Positions 12,729 to 25,164 of a stretch of 64,000 bases of DNA are shown piece by piece; within the stretch, counting starts at the first letter, position 1; each line of letters begins with the position of its first letter. Source of the DNA: Acanthopleura granulata. Taxonomy: Eukaryota; Mollusca; Polyplacophora; Chitonida; Chitonidae. The position numbers were made by a program, and so were the translations under genes. The stretch spans positions 1,431,961 to 1,495,960 of the forward strand of contig JABBOT010000031.1 of the NCBI GenBank assembly GCA_016165875.1, given 5' to 3'. Below the pieces are notes generated by a model that searched no databases, was not told the origin of the DNA, and worked only from the letters and a program-made list of their open reading frames with translations.

Positions 12729-12934
12729 AGCCGCTTATATATTATATTTTATAGCAAGTTCATTTATTTGATAATATATTTATTTGCCTAGTAAAACGTT
12801 GTATAATAAAGTTTACATGAGGTGTTTCTGGGGTTAACGGTGAAGGTCTTCTGCGTAATTGCACATATGTATGTAAATATGTATGCATGTATAAATAACA
12901 TCGCCGGCGAGCACATACGTGCGTGTATTTTCGA
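12729..12934. other. 3' flank of the transporter pseudogene
   Basis: AT-rich. AATAAAGTTTACATGAG near 12806 could be the old polyadenylation signal, about 80 bases past the last stop codon. Confidence 0.35.
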
Positions 12935-13215
12935 TTTTACGTCGTACTTCGCAAGTTTACATTGTACTTAACAACTCTCAGCCATATTATGATGAGGGGT
13001 TTTTAGTATGTACATATACTGTGTCTTTTTGTGGCAGAGCGCGTCTATGCTGTCTTTGTGCCGTGGCCACTGGAACATTATGCCGTAGACACCAGATAAG
13101 ACACCCTGATTAGTCACATTATACTGACACATGGCCGACCAGTCCTGTTTCCTTGCTCTAGCCTCTCGGTGCTGACCACCAAACGAGGCAGCATGCAACA
13201 GGTACCACTTTTACA
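12935..13215 (-). repeat. SINE family B copy
   Basis: The tail is on the left (TTACGTCGTACTT), then GTGGCAGAG, GGAACATTATGCCG, GTCACATTATACTGACAC, CAGTCCTGTTTCCTTGCTCT and ACGAGGCAGCA, matching the reverse complement of the copy at 37805-38150. The tRNA-like head is missing. Confidence 0.75.
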
Positions 13216-13274
13216 GTTGATACATGAGTCATTATATTTTCAACAGATTAGAATATTGTATAAGAACTATATCT

Positions 13275-13412
13275 TACGTCTGCGGGTGGTCGCGGGTATC
13301 CCTCTGCCCTGTTTCCTCCCACGATACTACTTAAGTGATATATGATGACTTACCATCATATAAGTGAAATATTCTTAAGTACGGCGTGAAAACACCAATC
13401 AAATGAATAAGT
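13275..13412 (+). repeat. SINE family A, 3' half
   Basis: CTGCGGGTGGTCGCGGG, CTGTTTCCTCCCACGATA, then AAGTGAAATATTCTTAAGTA and ACACCAATCAAATGAATAA. Confidence 0.75.
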
Positions 13413-13539
13413 ACATCTGACGTTATTTACGTGGAATTATAAATGATTTCTGCATTTTGGATTGTTCGAATTTTGGATGTTGTTCTCATATTGAATGCTA
13501 TAATTGGTCATTTCGTCATTTAACCACGTTTTGGTGTTA

Positions 13540-13612
13540 AGTGGGCCGTCGTGTAAGGGAAATATTCTTCAGTGCGGCGTAAAACATCAGACAAATAAAC
13601 GAACAAATAAAT
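13540..13612 (+). repeat. SINE family A, 3' tail fragment
   Basis: GGGCCGTCGTGTAAGGGAAA, TATTCTTCAGTGCGGCGTAA, then an (AAAT)-type end. Confidence 0.7.
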
Positions 13613-13684
13613 TATATATTTAGAAAATATGAAAGTGGGTGTTTGCCTTTCATTTGATGTTTGCAGTGCTTTTGGCAGGCTTTA

Positions 13685-13790
13685 TGAAAGTCCGTCTTCG
13701 TCTCCGGCCGTACGTGGGAAGGTCCGCCAGGGCTTGGCCTGCCCGTGTAGTTTGAGTTTTTTTTACCTCCTCCTGACTGAAACTTGATAG
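13685..13790 (+). repeat. SINE family A, central fragment
   Basis: CGTCTCCGGCCGTACGTGGG and AAGGTCCGCCAGG match the family body; both ends are lost or diverged. Confidence 0.55.
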
Positions 13791-13976
13791 CCGCAACATT
13801 AATTCATAATCATTCATTCATTCATTCATTTCATTTTCCTGTTTGTTATTTGACACGTCGTTCTTTTTGTTTTAGTTGTTGCAGTGTTACTCACGATGAC
13901 CTTCGTGGTGTTGTCAAAGATGGCGTTGAAAACTCGGATAATATTATTAGCCGTTCTTTCGCGACCGAGAAATCAT

Positions 13977-14384
13977 CAGCGGGCTGAAGTTAGCACCACT
14001 TTCGTTTCTCGTTATTCGTTATTCGAGTGTCGAATAACGTACTTGCAAGTCTTTCGTTATTCGGGTTCCGAATAACTGATTGATTGACAGATACATTCCA
14101 GCTGGTACGTATTTCCTTATTTAGATCTCTACTCTTTTACCTGTTATCATTGGAATATCAACATTAGACAATGGAATAACGTAAAGCGTGTTAAGAGGAC
14201 AGTCGATATCCCCATAACAAAAAGTAAAAGAGTTGAGATCCAAGTAAGGAAAAACTTGCCAGCTCAATCCTAACTTCCATTCAATCAATCCATCAATCAA
14301 TTGTTCGAGACCCGAATATCGAAAAACGTGCTAGGATGTTATTCGAATAAAGAAAAACGAAAGTGGTGCTAACTTCAGCCTCCC
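13977..14384. mobile_element. Foldback/MITE-like element with candidate 8-bp target duplication
   Basis: The left end GGCTGAAGTTAGCACCACTT and the right end (reverse complement GGCTGAAGTTAGCACCACTT) are identical over at least 20 bases. Further inward, TATTCG/CGAATA segments and CTACTCTTTTAC / GTAAAAGAGTTGAG also pair, so the element is close to a full palindrome. GAAATCAT is present directly outside both ends (13969-13976 and 14385-14392). There is no coding capacity. Eight-base duplications are typical of hAT-type transposition; the family assignment is an inference. Confidence 0.75.
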
Positions 14385-14534
14385 GAAATCATAACATTTA
14401 ATACAGATATACAATATCGCCTCCTACCATCTGGCTTCCAAACGGGAAATGCTATTTCAAATGCAGTCAAAGAATAAACAACATTCTATTATTTTCGGAA
14501 TACGAACTGACCTACAGAACGGCGCTTAGATTTA

Positions 14535-14790
14535 AGGGCCTCTGTGGCCAAGGGGGTTGGCGCGACGTAATAACCCAGGTGCCTCTCACCAATGTGCTCT
14601 CTATGAAGTCAAGTCCAGCTCATGCTGGCCTCCTCACAGGCCATACGTCGGAAGATTTGCCAGCAGGTTGCAGATGGTCGAGGATTTTTTCCAGGCCGGT
14701 TTTCTCCCACCACAATGCTGGCCGCGGTCGTATAAGTGAAATATTTTTGAGTACGCTGTAAACCGCCAATCACATAAATGAATCAAAATA
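14535..14790 (+). repeat. SINE family A, near full-length
   Basis: A tRNA-like head (CCTCTGTGGCCAAGGGGGTT, GGCGCGACGTAATAACCCAG), B-box-like GAAGTCAAGTCC, body CATGCTGGCCTCCTCACAGG, tail CATAATGCTGGCC-like, AAGTGAAATATTTTTGAGTA and AATAAAT-like end. The opposite-strand frame at 14634-15068 is this repeat, not a gene. Confidence 0.85.
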
Positions 14791-15543
14791 GATTGTAAGA
14801 TGGAGGAAATCGGAGCAGGTGGAGTAATCGACTTCCTTCCTGACCTGATAAAGGAGTTCGAGTTCGAACTCATGTCTTGCTGGAGGTAAAAGAAGTCCTG
14901 TTGTACCATGTGACGTATAAGAAATGTCAGGCGGCTATCCTTCATTACATTAACCGTAACATGGATGAATAAAATTTCACAAGTTATTAAAAGGAGACGA
15001 ATGGTAGAGTCATTCGATGGGCTGAGCGTTTGTGAGCTTAACAAGTTCCAAACAGAAAGAGGTGTCATGTGTTCCTCTAAAAAGGAATGAGTAAGGTGAT
15101 CGGTGACTTAAAACCAAATGAACTTGCCTAACATTTTTGATGAGTCACATGATACAGATACAGACTCTTTTACTTCTAACGACCTTTAAAAATAGAATAT
15201 CTGATTTTTAAAGACCTTTTCCTACCATATTAAACGCTATCAAATGTTTTGATTGTGCGTTAGACATTATTGGCCATACTGATTAGGTTGAAGAACAATG
15301 ACGTCATACATTCCTTTCAGCTGCTATGCAGCCTCTGGATGTCATATTTTTCGATTGATTACATATACTGGTGTAGTACTACAGGTGTAGTCAGTATATT
15401 CAGTACAGTCAGGTGAAAGTAAAACCATATTAATAATGCTACATATTGGATAAATTGGGAAAATCGCGCCTATAAAGCATGTGTTTAATATTACAGAACC
15501 AAAGAACATCTTGTGTTTTTACAGAATAATACTCGTGTTTAGC

Positions 15544-18500
15544 TTATCGGTCATTACGTCCAGTCCTTGGGTATTCACATATAAACCGATTTACTGCGAC
15601 ATCGCAGGAATCTGTTTTCCAGGTTAACCTATAGCCATCGATGTAAACACAGCTGTCTTGGCCATAGTAACCTCCCGGAAACCCCGCCGACCAATCGGAC
15701 CAGTACATTACCAGACCAGTGCTGCTCCATTGGTAGGCGTTTGACCCCAGACCCTGACCACTCGTCCACAAGTTGATGTTGTACTTGTTATCTGCGAAAT
15801 AAGGAAGAGTATGAATTAAGTACAGGTTTGCTTGTTAAACCTGTCGTTTTTGTTTCCACCTCAATTAGTGTTGCGTATCTGTTATCATATTCGTCATCAT
15901 CTCTGTAAATGGACCTTGTTGTCTTTCAGAGAACGAGTAAGTCAGTTATAAGCTAATCTATACTGAAAGATTTCCTTATGGATTTGTTTATTTTATTGGG
16001 GATTTAGGTCTCATTAAAGAAAGCATTGAAGGAATATACCTAATACCCAACTCTCTTTTCAACTGCTCTGGTACAACTGAGTATATCTCACTACTTGTTA
16101 TCTAAGTTTAAAGCTGGGAAACAGTCGATCTTATACAGCAGATCAAGTCTGTAGAATTTTTTCACACATTATATTTAACTATGGTGCTGTAAACAAGATG
16201 GACGAAAACAGTGGACTTCTCTCCGGTTACCTGCTTCTCTGAATACAGCTTACTGATTGGTGGAGGCCGGCAATATGAGTAACAAACTATTTGTTCATCC
16301 GTGACGAAGAAAAAACGACCGTTTTCACCTCAAAGTTTGGAATAAGTGAGTTAAACTTAATTACATAAGTAGATTGAAGTTAATTAAATAAGTAGATTGA
16401 TCTGAGCGTCCATTATATGACACAGACATGATCTAATTTTCGATGTTGTTGACTCGGCTTATCCATAAATGAACGGCAGCTATTCATACATATCTCGCCT
16501 AGTTGCACATGCGTACGTACTAACATTGACAATTTCAATTTACGTCATAAAACACAGCTGTAGAAAGTATGTTGAACTTAACTGATTAGGTTTTAGAATC
16601 GATTGTATGGCCAGAGAGATGACTTTACTTTCGATCTTCCTGACTACTCATTTATGGATAGCAATATTCCAGAAAGCCCTGTACACGGTGACTACAAATC
16701 TCGCTAAGTTGCATATGCCAGAGTGTGTATCGGTGATAGAAACTCTACGTCATAAAACATTGCCGCTGAAACGCCTAAGTCAAGGTTTTACTATCAACTG
16801 TCTCCGGTTAAAGCTTTTCTAAATTTTACAAGTCGTTCATTACAACTTGAAAATAATGGCGTGAAAATCTATGGCGCCATGCCGTGGATTTTTTTTTTCG
16901 CATGTGTGTCCACTTACCTCCGGGGGGAGGGTCTGATATACAAGATACAGTTTTGATATGAACACTGTGCTACTGACTTTCAAGCTTTTCCTGTAGATGT
17001 AATATTAAACACAGAAGACTCCCACCAATGCGGTCGTTGTGAGTTCAAGCCCAGCTCATGCTGGCTTCCTCTCCAGCCTTACGTGGGAACGCCTTCCAGT
17101 TTCCTGCGGATGATCGTGAGTTTCCCCCAGGCTCTGTCCGGTTTCCTCCAACCGTAATGCTGGCCGCCGTCGTATAAGTGAAATATTTTTTAACACGGAG
17201 TAAAACACTATTCAAATAAATAAAATAAAGTGACGTGTTGATCCGTTGCACCCATGGGATAGACTATTGGTGCCGACGCCAAGACGTGGGTTTAGTGGGT
17301 GGCCTGTTGTAGTGTTTAAAATCACGCGCCTTACGGCGACTAATGATGGTCTCTAAATCTATGGTGACAGATTGACGAATGGAACACATTCTATATCTGG
17401 ATTATGGGAAGTGTCCTGTTTCTCGAATTCCAGTCAGGACACTTATCAGGCAGGTGGCATGTCTGTTTACTCCAGGTACTTCTGTCTCTTCTAGCGATAA
17501 TCCTGACTGCCTACTTGCAAATGAACAATTCTTAAGCACGGCGTTAAACACCAATCAATCAATCATTCAATCTTTCACTGTAATAAATAAATAATTAAAT
17601 AAATTACCCATGATGAGCTGGTTTATAAACGCCTGTTCTTCTGGTGTCTCAATGCTAAGTAGTTCTGCTGATAACTCTTCACAGTCGACAGCGGCGTTCA
17701 GGACATTTTTTTGATCAATTCCGTGCACAAAGTAACATTTCTCTCCAAACGGAATGAAATTATTCGGACAACCTAAAATAAGTAAATGATGACAATAATT
17801 AAAATATCAGCATTTGTTTTATTGTAAAGTTATTTCTCCTTAAGCTATTTCTCCTCAAAAAAATAAAGATGAATTCCTTGATGTTCAATGGATAAATTAC
17901 TGAGACTATATTTAGACCATAACAAACACAAAAAGTAAATATGCTGTCTTTCTATGTATACATACAGGTATTTCAAACAAATGTAAAACTACTATTATTT
18001 GTTATCGCATTATACTTAGATGTCGGTTTATCATGGGTTACTGAAAAAGAATTTTTACTTTTTGCCACATTTTAAATATCCCGAGTGGATCAATATATAC
18101 ACCCCTGCTAGCTATACGAAAATATATAAAAGCGTGACAAATGGAAACGTTGAAAACATACCTGTTTCTGCGGTGGTTGGTGAGACCGTGGTCTGTGTGT
18201 GAAAAAGTAAACGATAGGTTAGACATCGACAGCTTTATATTAACTCTTTCGTGAAGTAATATGACCAATTTTCTGTAGCTGCCACTGTTTCAGTAAACGC
18301 CCTATAAGACTGTAACGTTCACTGGAATGCAATTGTCAAGCGGGATTATTACTATTCGAGTGGCTACACAACCTTAGTTTGATTATTTATTTCACTGTTG
18401 GCAAGAATAGCAATTGCACGATGTAATACAGTTATATGGGTGGGAGAAAGCGGGATGCATCCAAAATGTCTAGTGAGTTTTGAGCTGGAATTAAGCCTTA

Positions 18501-19739
18501 AACTCTTGACATGGGTTTCAGAGTGAGGCATTGGGATCTTGTTTATTTATTTATTTGATTTGTGTTTTACACCGAACTCAAGAATGTTGCACTAATACAA
18601 CGGCGGTCAGCATTATGGTGGGAGGAAACGTGGCAGAGCCCGGGAGAAGCCCACGACCATCCGTAGGTTGCTGGCACCTTTCCTAGATACGACCGGAGAG
18701 GAAGAGAACATGAGGTGTGTGTGTTTGGGGGGGGGGGGCGGGTGTCTTAACTCTAAGCGACTTATCTGACATTAAGTCTGGTGATCATTAAGGTTGAGAT
18801 AATATCGTGAGGGAAATGGATTGGGAATGAGAATGTATAGAATATGAAAGAAATGGGCGCGGAGAGTAAAGCTAGAGCAGCGGTGACATTGCGATAATTG
18901 GCAAATGCTCACAGGTAACCAGGTGAAATCCGGCCCAGTGTCTATTCACCTCAGTTCGGGCTTTATTCTAAGAGCTCTTGTAAATGCACACCTCTAACAC
19001 CTCACTTTAACGAGAATTAGGTTAAACATGCAGTGAAGCTAATGATAGGTCTGATATAGTGTATTCCTGTATAAACCGGGATTCTGCTGGTGGACTAAGC
19101 AACCTGGTGGCCTGGTCCCATTAAATAGTTTTCATATGATCGTTCTTTCAATGTGATGACAACTCAACATATTGGGTAGTTCTAGATCAACGACACGTAA
19201 TAAATTACAATAAACATCGGATGGATAAAGCGGAACTGAGGCGGCCGGGTGGGGGCGGTTAGTAAAGTCGATAGCAATTCGAAGGCTTCAGTGGTCAACA
19301 GTTACTAAGCAGGCTGCGTTGTCATCACATTTAACAAACAACCACATGAAAATAATGTTAAGAAACAAAAAATTTGGTGATGAGGCAGGCTGACCTGTTC
19401 TGTGAGTTTTACAGTGCTCCATCCGGGGTTCTCCGCCATGTTGTGCCCCGATCCAGAGGCTAGCAACTCACATGTCCCTGACCTCTTCTGGTAGTTGACA
19501 GAGACACAGGGAACATCTGACAACAGGCATGCAGAGATACAAGTGACCATACTCCGGGAACTGACGGACGTAACGAGAGAATGCGGTAAAGTCCTGTAGC
19601 CAGAATGCACTCGACACGGACCACTGAATCGGAACCAAGACTCATCTGCATTGCACAACAACAACAAAGGGAGACTCAGGAAAATCCACGCTTCCATCAA
19701 CGGATATAAAAGTTGTGACAAAATAGCCATAATTTTCAT
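15544..19739 (-). CDS. Secreted PAN/apple-C-type lectin protein (lectin gene 1)
   Basis: Four exons with matching phases: 19739-19395, 18192-18162 (31 nt), 17772-17608, 15791-15544; 262 residues. Exon 1 gives a signal peptide (hydrophobic IFLSLPLLLLCNA; Met 15, MEAWIF, is an alternative start) and a PAN/apple-like domain with cysteines in TCISACLLSDVPC and GTCELL. Exon 2 is a Thr/Pro linker (TTVSPTTAET). Exons 3-4 encode a long-form C-type lectin domain, from CPNNFIPFGEKCYF to FICEY, with six cysteines (CPN, CYF, CEE, CVY, DSC, ICE) for the usual three disulphides. The sugar-binding EPN/QPD motif is absent and WND is degenerate (WKTD), so classical calcium-dependent sugar binding is doubtful. 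Predicted extracellular recognition protein. Paralogue of 26809-31282 with the same exon plan. Confidence 0.85.
17018..17230 (+). repeat. SINE family A copy in lectin 1 intron 3
   Basis: CTCCCACCAATGCGGTCG, GTGAGTTCAAGCCCAGCTCA, TGCTGGCTTCCTCTCC, CGTAATGCTGGCCGCCGTCG, AAGTGAAATATTTTTTAACA, then AATAAA-rich tail; the head is truncated. Confidence 0.85.
17490..17600 (+). repeat. SINE family A, diverged tail fragment
   Basis: AATTCTTAAGCACGGCGTTA and ACACCAATCAATCAATCATT, followed by (AATA)n. It ends eight bases before the donor-side end of lectin 1 exon 3 (17608). Confidence 0.6.
18540..18716 (-). repeat. SINE family A copy in lectin 1 intron 1
   Basis: TTTATTTATTTGATTTGTGT, ACGGCGGTCAGCATTATGGT, GGGAGGAAACGTGGCAGAGC and CCCACGACCATCCGTAGGTT; reverse orientation. 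A run of 12 G follows at about 18729-18740. Confidence 0.85.
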
Positions 19740-20647
19740 ATGACACCTATCTGTCTGACGTAAATCACACAGTTTGCAGTTTCAGTATCCAAACAATCGC
19801 ATTTCCAAAATCACGAATTACATGACTCCTTGATCCATAATTCGCCCTCTTAGATACAGCTCATTGCAAGTCTAATGCCATGAAAGTTTGGAGCAAGGAA
19901 AAAAATCACATGAAAATGTTAACCGATTCTTTGAATGACAACAACGTCCATTGACTTAGCATTGGTTCATTTCTATATCTAATCTTTCAAGCAAATAGAA
20001 ATTAGCGTGGCATGGTCGTAGAACTTTTTACACTGTGGGGCTGCTACAACTCTCAAACATCAGTCCCACTCCAGAGATGATTCAGAAATATACTCACTGA
20101 AATCTAATTGAATTCCTATAAAGCTGTAAACGTGGCCAGTAACCCTCGAGATCATTTGTCGGCTCAGTTGGAGAGTACGACTGTATTATCTCAGAACTTT
20201 GATTGGTAATCGATCCTGAAGATCTGTTGTGTTTGATGTGTGCTGTGTGTTTCAGAGCACCGGGACGGGATAAGGGTTAATAAGTTAGTGATCAAACAGT
20301 AATGTAGTGTTATTGATCTGAATCGTTTATCCGAAATCGACGACTGTCAGCTTTGCCAAGAATTAAGACAATTTACTCTGAGGAACTGTTTACAAAGCAG
20401 CGAACTACGTTCAATGGATACCTTTTACCAGGCAATGGGGACCCGGTTCCAGGGTGAACTGACCATTGTTCTTTTGCAATTCAGGAGTACTAGGTCACCA
20501 GTTTACCAAAAGAGCAACTGTGTAGCTTTGATCTGAATACTCTTTGAGGGAAAGTTTTCATAGGCTGTGACCAACTAGGCACCGGTTTAGAAGTGAGTGA
20601 CTTGTGTTAAATCTCGCGGGTTAGACTTTTGCTGTAAATCAGGTGCA
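19740..20647. other. Intergenic region upstream of lectin gene 1
   Basis: No exon or repeat recognised. It must hold the lectin 1 promoter (minus strand); no TATA box at a convincing position was seen. If the candidate exon at 20648 is real, this is a divergent promoter region. Confidence 0.4.
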
Positions 20648-20705
20648 ATGATAAAGACAGTGATTTCTTTCCTTTGTCTTCAAACTTTGCCGGTGTCATA
20701 CAGTG
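20648..20705 (+). other. Candidate signal-peptide first exon (unpaired)
   Basis: ATG opens a 19-codon hydrophobic leader, MIKTVISFLCLQTLPVSYS, ending one base before a good donor (G|gtatgt at 20706). Length, hydrophobicity and phase-1 donor are typical of the first exon of a secreted protein, but no matching phase-1 acceptor exon was found downstream on this strand. It may be a chance open frame. Confidence 0.25.
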
Positions 20706-23534
20706 GTATGTTTTTTTTGTGCTGTGTAAATCACCAATGAAGGTCAATCATTCTATTTATTTGCCATTTATTTTTAATGTTATATGACTCTCTATACTTA
20801 AGAATGTTTCATGTGTCTGGTGACCATTTCTTTTAGAAGTGGAAAGCGGAAAGATCTGGGACCTGTTTCACACAGCGATTTTGGGCTAAAGCTCAAAATT
20901 CTATCTTTTTCAGAAAACAAAATATTTGATGGTGGATACTCAAACATGGCTGAAATCGCCATATGACAGCATAGAATCAGCGCTCAAAATTTGACTGATG
21001 TGATGCATGTATTCCACAGTTTAATTAGGATAACAATTGTAGGCTAAAACTCAATATCACTTTGTGAAACAGGCTTCAGGGTAAACTACCGAGATATTGG
21101 CAAACATTTCTACGAGCGACACATGTCAAATGGGTGGAGGCAATTTATCCACAGCCGACATCATGGAAGATCACACAAGACAGTCCATGTTCCGTCAACT
21201 GGTCATTGTTCCCCGAACTCCGGGACCAAAGACAGAAGATTCCTTGTCCAAGCATGAACATAACCATTGGCAGTTAGGAGTCGAAATCGATATTCTTATT
21301 CCAGCCGTCAACCAAAATGGGCGTTCCATGTCAATAAGAGCGTGGCCAGTTTCCAAAAAACAACAAATAACACAAACCACCAAAACAAATAAGAAAGTAT
21401 ATAAAATGTTAAAAAATAATGCGGAAGCAGTCAACGTTTTTCAATGATAAGAAAAAGGCGCAGTGAATGTTTTAGACGGATGAAATAGTCAGTGTCCAAA
21501 TCGTGTACCATTTCAGTACATAAAATGTTTCTAATCAAATATGTATCTCAGTTGTGCCTTGATTGCAACTTTTTATGTATCCAACCTGCTGATCATACTC
21601 AAGACGATGAATATATGGTCCCGAATTAAGAGGAATTGGATACAGTTATGGTACACTGTACTAACAAGAGAGATTTACTCATTGCAAAAATGTAATAAAT
21701 TTAGAGTGCAGGTATTTGATGATTTAACAAGTAATAACTTGTGACGTTGACTGAAATCCTCACACAAACCATTGTCGGGCTGCCAAGCACGCATTGTCAC
21801 TTAGAGCCAGTGATATCTTTCACTTCGAGATTTCACCAGGAACTGTGGATTTTCCTATTTTAGTGAACTCCTAAATCTGTGTAATCTGAGTCAAAAACAA
21901 TGTTTTGTTATTGTTTATGTTGTCCATGTTTATTGTACATGAATTGTGCTACATGGATTACATGGATTCAGTTATATGTATTGAAAATTGTCTGTGTGTC
22001 TCCCTGTTTCTTTGTTCGGTCTTCAGTAAGGTTTACCGCTGCCTGGGAGTTTAACAAGCGTTTTGCTTACACACCTACACATACATTTTAACTAAAATCC
22101 ATGGCATATCTAATTTTAAAGCAAAAAGATTCTCATTAAGACATGTGGATTTAAATGTTTGTATTCTTGGGTGTTGTTCATGGACCATGTGCAGTATTAT
22201 CCTTTTATACAATCACAAAATAGAGGTTATAAAATGCAGTTTGGCGATAAATTGCTTATATCTTACTCTACCAAAGAAAGGACTTTAGAGCCCAATTTAT
22301 CAATATAAACATTTAACTGCAGTTTTCGTAGAGAAAAAAATCTTTAAAACTCGGTAGATTTATTCTCGGATACCGATTTTACATGGTCTTTCGATAACCC
22401 TTTCTTCACCTTTTGTTTCCTTCTCCTTTATCGACAAAATGTTAATAATCCATGAAATAAATCAATATTGCTGCTGAATAAGGATTTGTCATTTTTCGAT
22501 CTATGATGGATTAAAAGGCGAATTGATGTTGCGAGACCTACATCAGCATTAGACATAAATCCATAGTGTTACCTTTCTTGTCAACATATAACAAAGTCCG
22601 CACCCGGACGACTCTGGTTGAAAACTACTTGTCTTCATCCAAAATCGTGTGCGTCACGCATTGGAAACAATAACATGCCAAGAAAACTCAGGTTTCCATA
22701 GTTCATAAAACTGACTCTCACCCTCCTCGTCATAGTGAGAAATAACTGAATATGGCTGTATACACGTCGTCTGACTGTACCCTCTGACCCGAAGCCTCAT
22801 GGTAAAATAATATCAATGATGTCAATGATAATTATAATGACTTCAAAATGTACTTTATTGTTTAATCTATAGAGAGAATTTTGTTTTGCAGGTTGACTGA
22901 TGTTTAACGCAGTACTCAAACGGATGAACTTAATGAAACAACAGACACTTTTAACGGACTATAAGGCAAGCACCTATAAAAATATTGAAATCAGACCGAG
23001 TCTACTCTCTCAAGGCCATCATTACAAACAAAATTATTACGTTTTGATGTCCTTTTTATTTCTGTATAGTGCTAATCACGTCAACGAACATTTCAAGACT
23101 CTATATGCTCACTGCTCATTTTATCAAACACTCAGTGTGACGTTATTGTGTCATAATGTCAGCTTCCAGTCAATAAGTATGATCAGCCATGTCTTATTTT
23201 TCAAGAAATGAAAAATTCTTTGTCTTCTTACACCCGAGTATAATGTTTTGCAATAACGGTTTCCAATATAGCTGTCGGGAACCAATCATATTTTCGATAT
23301 GTGCACGAATCAAGACATTATCACCCGAAATTAATCGAGCTCGTGACTGCGCGATTTTCTAACTGGATCAAGGAGAGTGATTTCTAACGTACCTTTTGTA
23401 AACAACCCAAGCGAATTAATCCAGCACTATCCACCGCTTATTTTCACATATTTCCATGTTCTGCAACATATTGCCATTTATTGCCATTAGTGCCCCGGGA
23501 AAAGTGCAGACTTTATAAATGGCACTTGTTGCTG
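20706..23534. other. Intergenic, repeat E only
   Basis: Apart from repeat E (21290-21760), nothing recognisable. The reading frame at 21097-21447 overlaps repeat E and is lysine-rich and not conserved in the other copy. Confidence 0.4.
21290..21760 (+). repeat. Dispersed repeat E, copy 2
   Basis: Diverged match to 2340-2790; shared blocks include GTCAACCAAAATGGGC, AGTGTCCAAATCGTG-like, ATGTATCTCA and a late AATTAAGmGGAATT block. Confidence 0.6.
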
Positions 23535-23700
23535 CCGCCCTTGGCGTTCAGCCATGAGAGGTTAGAGCAAGGAAAAGGGCCTGGTGTCAGTGAAATGCGA
23601 CTGGGCGGGGCATCATCGACATGATGTTCCTGTGGCCGCAGCACTTTGGTGGTATGGACATGCCTTGTGACAAATGAGTATGCGGTAAAACCTAAACATA
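23535..23700 (+). repeat. SINE family B, central fragment
   Basis: GAGAGGTTAGAGCAAGGAAA, CCTGGTGTCAGTG, GCGACTGGGCGGGGCATC and GGCCGCAGCACTTTGG follow the order of the copy at 37805-38150. Confidence 0.75.
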
Positions 23701-24212
23701 CATATATTCATGGCATAAGGCTGCACGGATCCAGGATTGACACTCCGATAGATCCAAGAACAGTTTGAGGTGCATGAATAAAATCCCTAACTGTGGTAAA
23801 TTGACACGAGGTCCGATTTCGTGTGACCGTTTTCTAATGATCACACCGTCGTCGCTGGTACACTTCAGCTCGGTATGGTGTAGTCTTCTACATTGTGTAC
23901 TGACTTTAATGTATATAATCATGTAAATATTTAGATTTGTTGGTGACTGGTCTGTAGTTTCCAGCATAGCATGGATGATCTGTGGATGGGACAGTGCAAC
24001 GTCAATTACACAATGGACTCGAAGAATCTACTACAGAAAGATCTTGTGGATCGAGTCCAGTCTATTGACAATGACAGAGGTGCAGGCACATTAGAGTCTC
24101 CAAAAACGTACAAAGACTGACTGATTGACTAATTGAGTAAGATATGTAACTAACGACTGAGGGGCGATTTACTCCACCTGAACGTGACCGTCGTTATGTA
24201 AGTGAAACATGA

Positions 24213-24480
24213 TGTATTTATTTATTCATCTGATTGGTGTTTAACGTCGTACTCAAGAATATTTCACTTATACGACGGTGGCCAGCATTATCGAGGGAGG
24301 AAACCAGAGCCCTCGAGAATCCCACGACTATCCACAGGTTGCTGACAGACTTTCTGACACAAAACCTGAGAGGAACCTAGCATGAGCTAGACTTGATTTC
24401 ACAGCGACGGAATTGGTGGCAGGCTCCAGGGTCATTTTGCTACGTTAATGCGCTGATCCCCACGACCACGGAGGCAGCGC
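24213..24480 (-). repeat. SINE family A, near full-length
   Basis: TATTTATTCATCTGATTGGT, GTACTCAAGAATATTTCACT, TATACGACGGTGGCCAGCAT, then GACTTGATTTCACAGCGACG (B box) and ACCACGGAGGC-like head end; reverse orientation. Confidence 0.85.
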
Positions 24481-25034
24481 TAAACACCATGCAAATTAAT
24501 GAATTAATTTATTCAGAGATTGTTTCTTTTATTTACAAATTGATACCACTTCTAACACGTCAAGGATGACATTCCAGTGAAGTACAATTATAAACGATTA
24601 TAAACGAAAAGCCCTAATATTGTAAACAATTCATATAAGAACATGACACCCGATCTTAACCCGTCTGCATTCTCTCATCACGAAACTAAACTGTTTCATG
24701 TCTTTCTGTCTTTTCATGTCTTCGACAATAAAAAAATAGCCGTGTAGGATCAATCTTTACATTTCTCCGTGATGACTCGAGCGGACGTATATCGAAAACC
24801 TATGGACATGTAATCGATGTTCCTTTGCCATTGCAAAGCGCGTGTATATTATCCTTCGTGACGCATGCAAACATGACTGCCTCTGTAACAAAACAGCTCA
24901 GCGCTTGCTGTAGTTATCTGTGAATATACCGTCTTGTTGAAATGTAGACATGAATCTTAGAGATGTTACCTCAAAGCGGTTTGTTACAACACGTCGTATG
25001 AATTACGCTAATGCACCCTTGGCAGTTGTAATTT
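24481..25034. other. Intergenic, nothing recognised
   Basis: AT-rich DNA without exon, repeat or RNA gene that I can support. Confidence 0.4.
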
Positions 25035-25164
25035 CCGCTTGTGACAACTGGCCAGAGGCCTCGGTGACAATACGCCGAGGGTCAGTCTCAAAGGGCCGCT
25101 TGTGACAACTGGCCAGAGGCCTCGGTGACAATACGCCGAGGGTCAGTCTCAAAGGGCCGCTTGT
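25035..25164 (+). repeat. 61-bp exact tandem duplication, 2.1 copies
   Basis: The 61-bp unit beginning CCGCTTGTGACAACTGGCCA at 25035 is repeated without a mismatch at 25096; a third copy breaks off after the first bases at 25157. The unit contains near-palindromic GGCCAGAGGCC. Exact identity implies a recent event or an assembly artefact. Confidence 0.95.

Noticed and set aside
14634..15068. 144-codon open frame on the minus strand
   Set aside because: Most of it is the reverse complement of a SINE A copy; no splice sites or domain.
21097..21447. 116-codon frame starting MANISTSDTCQMGG
   Set aside because: Its second half is dispersed repeat E, and the frame is not shared with the copy at 2340-2790; no splice or domain support.
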